Assembly: GCA_910584185.1 (NCBI GenBank)
Contig: CAJTYC010000040.1
Span: 1-20,851 of the forward strand
Origin: an uncultured Muribaculaceae bacterium
GTDB lineage: Bacteria; Bacteroidota; Bacteroidia; Bacteroidales; Muribaculaceae
Reading direction: 5' to 3'
Length of the DNA stretch: 20,851 nt
Shown: one piece after another, positions 15,452 to 20,851 of the stretch
Layout: the number at the start of each line of letters is the position of its first letter
Position numbering within the stretch: position 1 is the stretch's first letter
Translations under genes and position numbers: made by a program
Notes under the pieces: model-generated
The model's input: the letters and a program-made list of their open reading frames with translations, nothing else
The model's database searches: none
Told to the model about the DNA's origin: nothing

Positions 15452-17503
15452 ATGACAAAGGGTACGATAGGGGTAACTACAGAAAACATATTCCCCGTAA
15501 TCAAGAAATTCTTATACAGTGACCATGAGATTTTTCTGCGCGAGCTGGTATCAAACGCAATCGATGCCACGCAGAAGATCCGCACGCTTGCATCGTTCGG
15601 CGAGTTCCAGGGTGAGCTCGGCGACCTTAAGGTGTGTGTCAAAATTGACAAAGAGGCTGGCACACTCACTGTGTCAGACCATGGCATAGGCATGGATGCC
15701 GACGACATAGAGAAATATATCAACCAGATTGCTTTTTCGGGAGCCGAGGAATTTCTCGAGAAGTATAAGGATACGGCCAACTCCATAATCGGACATTTCG
15801 GACTTGGATTCTATTCTGCATTTATGGTGTCTAAAAAAGTCGTGATACGCTCACTCTCATACAAGGAGGGTGCCGAGGCTGTGGAATGGACATGCGACGG
15901 AAGCCCTGAATTTGAGATGCAGCCCACCGACAAGCAGGAGCGAGGCACAGACATTATACTTTATATCGACGATGACAACAAGGAATTTCTTGAGCAGATA
16001 CGCATAGATGCGCTGCTGAAGAAATATTGCCGTTTCCTGCCGGTGCCGGTAATCAGCGGCAAGAAGCAGGAGTGGAAAGATGGCAAGATGACCGACACCG
16101 ACGAAGACAATGTGGTCAATGCCACCGAACCGCTCTGGACCAAGAAGCCATCCGAGCTCACCGACAAAGATTACATGGAGTTCTATCACGAGCTTCATCC
16201 GGGCGAAGAAGATCCATTGTTCTGGATTCACCTCAACGTGGACTATCCCTTCAACCTGACGGGCATACTCTACTTCCCCAAAATCAAGACCGACATAGAC
16301 ATACGCAAGAACCGCATACAGCTCTATTGCAACCAGGTATTCGTTACCGACCAGGTGGAGGGTGTAGTGCCGGAGTTCATGATGCTCATGCAGGGTGTGA
16401 TAGACTCTCCCGACATTCCGCTTAATGTGAGCCGAAGCTACTTGCAGGCAGACCAGCAGGTGAAGAAGATTTCGGGCTACATCTCCAAGAAGGTGGCCGA
16501 GAAACTGGACCGCATGTTTAAGGATGACCGCAAGACATTCGAGCAGAAATGGCCCGACATAGAAGTTTTCATAAAATATGGTATGCTCACCGACGAAAAA
16601 TTCTATGAGGCTTCCAAGAAATTCTTCCTGCTCCGCGATGTAAACGACAATTACTACACCCTCGAAGAATACCGCAAGCTCGTTGAGGCCTCGCAGACCG
16701 ACCGCGAAGACACAGTGGTGTATATCTACTGCAACGACAAGACCACGCAGTATGCTTATGTGAAGGGAGCCGAGGAGAAAGGATATGATGTGCTGCTGAT
16801 GAACGGTCAGCTCGACCAGCACCTTATCCACTTCCTGGAGAGCAAACTGGAGAAGACAAGGTTTGTGCGCGTTGACTCCGACACTCCCGAAAGGCTCATA
16901 CCGAAAGCCGATGCCGAAAATGCGACACTCTCCCCACTCGAGGCCGATATACTTACTGGCATGTTCCGCAGCCAGCTGCCTGAAATAAAAGACACCAACT
17001 TCATAGTGGAATACTCGGCAGTCGGACAGGATGCAGCACCCGCCACCGTGACGCAAAACGAGATGATGCGACGCATGAAAGATATGGCGGCAATGCAGCC
17101 TGGCATGAACTTCTATGGCCAGATGCCCAATATGTATGCCTTGGTGATCAACACCGAGCAACCCGTGGTGAAGAAAATCATAGAGGAGGGCAAGGCATCA
17201 CTCGAAAACGAGATAGTGCCTGTACGCGCTGCAATCGAGACGCTCAACAACGAGATTGAGGCTACGCGCAAGGAAATCAACGATAAGAAAGAAGAGACAG
17301 AGAAAGCACCTCTCCGCACTGCAATCGGCGAGAAGGAGAAAGAGGTGGAGCAGAAGCGCAGTGAGGAGGAACGCATCTTGAGAGAGTATGCTTCGACTCA
17401 GCCCAAGGTGAAACAGCTCATCGACCTTGCCTTGCTTCAGAACGGACTGCTCAAGGGCGAAGCTCTCACTGCCTTTATCGAACGCTCCGTGAAGCTGCTC
17501 TGA
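15452..17503 (+). CDS. htpG: Chaperone HtpG (bacterial Hsp90)
   Basis: HtpG is an ATP-driven dimeric chaperone of the cytoplasm. It has 683 residues against 624 in E. coli. The N-terminal GHKL ATPase domain shows FLRELVSNAIDAT (28-40, Glu31 and Asn35), VSDHGIGMDADD (74-85) and IGHFGLGFYSAF (113-124). The middle domain carries YPFNLTGILYFP and GVVPEFMMLMQGVIDSPDIPLNVSR, a family signature. The C-terminal dimer domain ends in LLQNGLLKGEALTAFIERSV. About 60 extra residues (about 585-645), rich in Glu and Lys and heptad-like, sit inside the C-terminal part; similar inserts occur in other Bacteroidetes HtpG. ATG 15452 gives the family N-terminus. It is probably monocistronic, with terminators on both sides. 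No exact TAnnTTTGC box was found upstream; GGTTGGTAGCAACC (about 15392-15405) forms a small dyad. Confidence 0.96.
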   Translation: MTKGTIGVTTENIFPVIKKFLYSDHEIFLRELVSNAIDATQKIRTLASFGEFQGELGDLKVCVKIDKEAGTLTVSDHGIGMDADDIEKYINQIAFSGAEEFLEKYKDTANSIIGHFGLGFYSAFMVSKKVVIRSLSYKEGAEAVEWTCDGSPEFEMQPTDKQERGTDIILYIDDDNKEFLEQIRIDALLKKYCRFLPVPVISGKKQEWKDGKMTDTDEDNVVNATEPLWTKKPSELTDKDYMEFYHELHPGEEDPLFWIHLNVDYPFNLTGILYFPKIKTDIDIRKNRIQLYCNQVFVTDQVEGVVPEFMMLMQGVIDSPDIPLNVSRSYLQADQQVKKISGYISKKVAEKLDRMFKDDRKTFEQKWPDIEVFIKYGMLTDEKFYEASKKFFLLRDVNDNYYTLEEYRKLVEASQTDREDTVVYIYCNDKTTQYAYVKGAEEKGYDVLLMNGQLDQHLIHFLESKLEKTRFVRVDSDTPERLIPKADAENATLSPLEADILTGMFRSQLPEIKDTNFIVEYSAVGQDAAPATVTQNEMMRRMKDMAAMQPGMNFYGQMPNMYALVINTEQPVVKKIIEEGKASLENEIVPVRAAIETLNNEIEATRKEINDKKEETEKAPLRTAIGEKEKEVEQKRSEEERILREYASTQPKVKQLIDLALLQNGLLKGEALTAFIERSVKLL

Positions 17504-17514
17504 CACTGATACCT

Positions 17515-17568
17515 GACAAAAATAAAAGACATCTTGGATTTTTATCCTTGATGTCTTTTATTTTTGTC
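17515..17568. terminator. Symmetrical 19-bp terminator between htpG and ppx
   Basis: GACAAAAATAAAAGACATC (17515-17533) and its exact reverse complement (17550-17568) form a 19-bp stem. The loop has a further GGAT/ATCC stem. Each 3' arm is U-rich when transcribed, so it can serve htpG (plus) and ppx (minus), which converge here. Confidence 0.85.
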
Positions 17569-17570
17569 GT

Positions 17571-17618
17571 TATGTCACAATGTCATTTTGTCATAATGAC
17601 AAAATGACATAATGATAT
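17571..17618. repeat. 8-bp-periodic array with 31-bp perfect palindrome
   Basis: Six 8-bp units read in the order ATGTCA-type x3 and then ATGACA-type x3, inverting in the middle. As a result 17580-17594 and 17596-17610 are exact reverse complements around one A. The unit is the same as in the tandem array at 12673-12704. Confidence 0.8.
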
Positions 17619-17647
17619 GGTGCTTTTTACTTTTTGAGTTTTTGGCT

Positions 17648-18562
17648 TCACGATAGCGATTTTGCCTGGTGGTCGGCGAGATAGAGGCCATCTATGATGC
17701 CGTCGGCCACACCTATTTTTGGCACAACTATCTTTTCGGCGCAGAGCGTGGAGGCTATGTTCAAGAAGATTTCGGCTGCCGGTATAATCACGTCAGCGCG
17801 GTCGGCGCGCATGGCGTAGCGGTCCATGCGCTGCTCCATGCTCAGGGGTTTGAGCACATGGTAGATGCGCGAAAGCTCACTGACGCTTATCGACTTTTCG
17901 TCAGCATTCTTCTCCTTGGCGAGCTTATAGAGCTTATTGATATTGCCGCCGGAACCTATTATGGTGATATCCGGATTATTGTCGGCTATGGGCATAAGGA
18001 AATCGGTAAGATTGTCAAATTCACACTTGCGCACCTTGCCGGTGAGCATACGCACAGTGCCGATATTGAACGAGCGGGAAGCCAACAGTCGCCCGTTCGC
18101 CATAAAATTAAGTTCGGTGCTGCCGCCACCCACATCGACAAACATATAGGCACCATCGGAGAGTCCACCGCGCTCCACATGGTTGTTGTAGACAATACGG
18201 GCTTCCTCATCGCCACCAATCACATCGATATCGATATCGGTCTCCTTCTTTATCTTCTTAAGTATATCCGGGCCGTTGGCAGCATCGCGCATCGCTGAGG
18301 TGGCGCAAGCACGCAACCTGTCGACTTTATAAATCTTGATAAATTGCTTGTAAGCCTTCATAAGCCGTATGAGGTCATCGGCCTTCGCATCTGAGATCTC
18401 ACCCTTGGTGAAGACATCGAAGCCAAGGCGCAGCGGCACCCTGACGAGCAATTCCTTTTTGAGCATCAAGTCGGGGCGGTCGGTATCGGGGTCCTCTTTC
18501 TTTATCAACAGCCTCACCGCATTCGACCCCACGTCGATGGCTGCGTATACTTTCTCTTTCAT
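17648..18562 (-). CDS. ppx: Ppx/GppA-family phosphatase, probable exopolyphosphatase
   Basis: The family removes terminal phosphate from polyphosphate, or the 5' phosphate of pppGpp, in the cytoplasm. It has 304 residues: the two-domain actin/hsp70-type core without the C-terminal HD domain of E. coli Ppx (513 aa). Motifs are YAAIDVGSNAVRLLI (6-20), CATSAMRDAANG (86-97), IGGDEEARIVY (115-125, catalytic Glu region) and FVDVGGGSTELNF (141-153), with IGSGGNINKLY later. The gene follows ppk1 after 99 nt of tandem repeats on the same strand, which favours exopolyphosphatase over GppA activity. A promoter was not identified in the gap, so it may be co-transcribed with ppk1. It converges on htpG. 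Confidence 0.88.
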   Translation of the reverse strand: MKEKVYAAIDVGSNAVRLLIKKEDPDTDRPDLMLKKELLVRVPLRLGFDVFTKGEISDAKADDLIRLMKAYKQFIKIYKVDRLRACATSAMRDAANGPDILKKIKKETDIDIDVIGGDEEARIVYNNHVERGGLSDGAYMFVDVGGGSTELNFMANGRLLASRSFNIGTVRMLTGKVRKCEFDNLTDFLMPIADNNPDITIIGSGGNINKLYKLAKEKNADEKSISVSELSRIYHVLKPLSMEQRMDRYAMRADRADVIIPAAEIFLNIASTLCAEKIVVPKIGVADGIIDGLYLADHQAKSLS

Positions 18563-18579
18563 AATATATGGAGTTGTTC

Positions 18580-18614
18580 AGTTTTTAGTTTTTAGTTTTT
18601 AGTTTTTAGTTTTT
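18580..18614 (-). repeat. Five exact 7-bp tandem repeats (AGTTTTT)
   Basis: Five uninterrupted AGTTTTT units lie just upstream of the ppx start on the plus strand (AAAAACT on the coding strand of ppx). The array sits in the ppx leader and could vary in number by slippage. No promoter box is visible in it. Confidence 0.85.
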
Positions 18615-18639
18615 TAAGTTACCTAAGTCGGCATAAACT

Positions 18640-18673
18640 ATTCATTATTAATTATTCATTATTAATTATTCAT
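18640..18673 (-). repeat. 14-bp tandem repeat (2.4 copies) overlapping the ppk1 stop
   Basis: ATTCATTATTAATT occurs twice, followed by ATTCAT. The final unit covers the last ppk1 codons (MNN and stop). A change in copy number could extend or trim the ppk1 tail. Confidence 0.8.
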
Positions 18674-20788
18674 AGAAACGTAAGTTTCATAAAGTTCTTG
18701 CTGCGAACGGAATGGCTCATCCTCACCGGGAAATCTCACTATCTCATTCTTGCCTGAACCATCTACGAGCCTTGCCTGCACGTTGTCGCGCAGTCCATAC
18801 TCCACGGTTCGCTTCATATCGGCCTTAATATCGGGATCGAATACTCGCGCCACCACTTCAATGCGATGGTCAAGATTGCGCGGCATCCAGTCAGCAGAAC
18901 CCATGAAAATCTTTTCCTCGCCCCCGGCACAGAACATGAAAATGCGCGAGTGCTCGAGATAACGGTCTATTATGCCTGCGGCATGGATGTTTTCGCTCAC
19001 ACCAGGCACCCCGGTGACAAGCGAGCAATTGCCGCGCACGAGCAAGTCTATCTTCACACCCGCTTGCGAAGCCTTATATAAGGCCGCCACCATCTCCTCA
19101 TCGGTGATATGGTTAATCTTTATCTTGATCCAAGCCTCCTTACCGGCTTTGGCGTTGGCGATCTCATCGTCGATAAGTTTCAGAAACTCAGCACGCATCG
19201 AGAAAGGGGAAACGAGCAAATGAGAGAAAGTCTGCTGCTTGTAGGGCCGTTTTATCACATCGAACACCTTAGCCACTTCAGAAGTGATACGCTTATCGGC
19301 AGTCATCATGAAATAGTCGGTATAAACCCTTGCATTTCCCTCATGGAAATTGCCGGTGCCCACCACCGATATGTCGTGGCCGTTGCGCAGTCCGATAAGG
19401 ATTATCTTGGAGTGAATCTTGAGACCATCAACGCCAAAGACCACATTGACTCCAGCGGCCTGCATCTCCTTGGCGTAATTGATATTGCTCGACTCGTCGA
19501 AACGAGCGAGCAGCTCCACCACAGCCGTAACCTTCTTGCCGTTGCGCGCGGCGCAGATGAGCGCCCTGGCAATCTCCGAGTTGCCGGCAAGGCGATAGAG
19601 GGTAATCTTGATGCTCTTCACATTTTTCGACACGGCGGCTTCCTGGAGCAGGCGCACCACATAATCGAACGTCTGGTAAGGCACATGCACCGAACGGTCT
19701 TTCTCTGTGACGAACTGCATGAGAGAGTCATTGCGCTTCAGCTCACACGGGATGGCCGGGGGCCAAGCCGCATACTTCAAGTCGGAGCGTCCGAAAGAGG
19801 GGAACGACATGAAATCCTTATGGTTGTGATAGCGTCCGGAGGGAAGCATCGTGTCAAGCCTATCGAGCTTCAGCTTCTTGACAAACTGCGCCAGCATCTG
19901 CTGCGGCATGTCGGCATCGTAGATGACCCTCAGCGCGGCACCCTTCTTTCGGCTTCGCACGGCCTTGGCTATCTTGTCCATCGGACCCATATGGAGGTCG
20001 TTGTCGATCTCCATCTCGGCATCTCTTGTAAATTTAAACGAATAAGCCTTAAAATCAGTATATCCCATGCCGGGGAAAATCATGGGGAGGCAGAATCTCA
20101 CCACATCGTCGAGATACATCACATAGTCAGTGGTGTGACCCTCCGCGTCGGCTTTCGAAGGGAGAGTGATAAACCGTCGGCAAGTGGATGTGGGGAGCTG
20201 AATCAACGCATAGTCGGTCTTGGTGTCGCGTCCGGAGAGTTCCACAGCGAGATATATGCGGCTATCGCTCTCCTCGGTAAACTCACGGAGCTTGGAGAAC
20301 CATACCGGCGAGACATAACCGGAGATTTTATTGCGAAACAGACACCGCACGAAGTGGCGCTGGTCTTCGTCGAGCTCCGTCTCATTGACAAGCCTTATGC
20401 CCGAATCGGCAAGATTCGAGGTGACCTGCTGCACGCAGCGTGCGTATTCGGCAGCATAATCTATGTCGATTGCGCTTATGCGCTGATACACATCCAGGGC
20501 CTTGCGGCTGTCGGCGAGGGTAGACTTGCCCGACAATTCGGATATGCGCGAGAGCGTGGCCATACGCACCCGGAAGAATTCATCAAGGTTGTTGGAATAA
20601 ATGCCGAGAAACGACATCCGCTCCAAGAGCGGCACCTCCTCGCGCCATGCCTCCTGGAGTATCCGATGGTTGAAATACATCCAGCTGACATCGCGGTCTA
20701 CATATGGCAATTCCGGATTCTTGTCGGGGCTGTGACTCTCCTTTATCCTCTTTTTCTCCGATTTTTTATCTTCTTTCTTCTCTGACAT
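18662..20788 (-). CDS. ppk1: Polyphosphate kinase 1
   Basis: Ppk1 builds inorganic polyphosphate from ATP. From ATG 20788 it has 708 residues; ATG 20803 and TTG 20833 are in-frame alternatives, which only lengthen a charged tail. The N-terminal domain has YVDRDVSWMYFNHRILQEA (residues 29-47) and YSNNLDEFFRVRM (64-76). The two phospholipase-D-like C-terminal domains follow. GVDGLKIHSKIILIG (452-466) carries the His that is autophosphorylated (His459), and TGNFHEGNARVYTDYF (478-493) is next to it. RGNCSLVTGVPGVSENI (585-601) and YLEHSRIFMF (610-619) with the second His complete the set. Length is close to E. coli (688). It lies upstream of ppx on the same strand, so synthesis and breakdown of polyphosphate are linked genetically. 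Nothing essential looks missing. Confidence 0.96.
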   Translation of the reverse strand: MSEKKEDKKSEKKRIKESHSPDKNPELPYVDRDVSWMYFNHRILQEAWREEVPLLERMSFLGIYSNNLDEFFRVRMATLSRISELSGKSTLADSRKALDVYQRISAIDIDYAAEYARCVQQVTSNLADSGIRLVNETELDEDQRHFVRCLFRNKISGYVSPVWFSKLREFTEESDSRIYLAVELSGRDTKTDYALIQLPTSTCRRFITLPSKADAEGHTTDYVMYLDDVVRFCLPMIFPGMGYTDFKAYSFKFTRDAEMEIDNDLHMGPMDKIAKAVRSRKKGAALRVIYDADMPQQMLAQFVKKLKLDRLDTMLPSGRYHNHKDFMSFPSFGRSDLKYAAWPPAIPCELKRNDSLMQFVTEKDRSVHVPYQTFDYVVRLLQEAAVSKNVKSIKITLYRLAGNSEIARALICAARNGKKVTAVVELLARFDESSNINYAKEMQAAGVNVVFGVDGLKIHSKIILIGLRNGHDISVVGTGNFHEGNARVYTDYFMMTADKRITSEVAKVFDVIKRPYKQQTFSHLLVSPFSMRAEFLKLIDDEIANAKAGKEAWIKIKINHITDEEMVAALYKASQAGVKIDLLVRGNCSLVTGVPGVSENIHAAGIIDRYLEHSRIFMFCAGGEEKIFMGSADWMPRNLDHRIEVVARVFDPDIKADMKRTVEYGLRDNVQARLVDGSGKNEIVRFPGEDEPFRSQQELYETYVSMNN

Positions 20789-20851
20789 GATTATCTCTAC
20801 CATGTAACACTTTCGTATTAATTTGATTATCAATTGAGTGCAAAAATTTCA

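Noticed and set aside
15857..17161. 434-codon minus-strand open frame opposite htpG
   Set aside because: Antisense shadow of the HtpG codon pattern; the protein is His/Val-rich without domain features.
19109..20785. 558-codon plus-strand open frame opposite ppk1
   Set aside because: Antisense shadow of ppk1; His/Arg-rich composition typical of the reverse strand and no motif.
20840..20848. Possible ppk1 -7 box (AATTTTTGC on the minus strand)
   Set aside because: First base differs from TAnnTTTGC, and the -33 region falls outside the window.

Overview
This looks like chromosomal DNA from a Bacteroidales bacterium, probably a Muribaculaceae-type gut organism. The reasons are three OmpA-family porins that resemble the Porphyromonas Pgm6/Pgm7 type, an NADP-type GdhA with the Bacteroides-like SNMGC signature, a dipeptidyl peptidase III (M49), an HtpG with a charged C-terminal insert, and Bacteroidetes promoter boxes (TAnnTTTGC on either strand, with a TTG/TTTG about 19-20 nt upstream). 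The family placement is inference; the order-level placement is fairly secure. Most of the window is ordinary core genome. I do not see a defence system, CRISPR array, rRNA, tRNA or intact mobile element.

Left end (1-1150): non-coding, AT-rich, repeat-bearing DNA, then a small helix-turn-helix gene of a type common near Bacteroidales accessory DNA. It appears frameshifted at a T-run. gdhA follows on the minus strand with its own promoter and terminator.

Centre-left (2800-7600): three tandem minus-strand OmpA-like genes, each followed by its own strong hairpin terminator. Clear promoters are visible for the second and third. A long GC-rich inverted repeat lies between the first and second. 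The third has a predicted leader of about 245 nt that starts with a perfect 11-bp stem-loop.

Centre (7700-12660): a plus-strand run of a membrane-anchored LytM/M23-like protein whose zinc ligands are all lost, dxr (MEP isoprenoid pathway, overlapping by ATGA), rseP (site-2 intramembrane protease, probably starting at TTG) and an RlmI-like rRNA methyltransferase. The tight spacing of the four suggests one transcript combining envelope, isoprenoid and ribosome functions.

Right (12700-20850): a secreted DPP III peptidase, then a short AlkD-like HEAT protein and a terminator; htpG with a symmetrical 19-bp terminator; and, convergent with it on the minus strand, the polyphosphate pair ppk1 and ppx (synthesis and probable degradation). 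Short tandem and palindromic intergenic repeats, including an 8-bp ATGACA-type unit at two loci, decorate the gene boundaries here.
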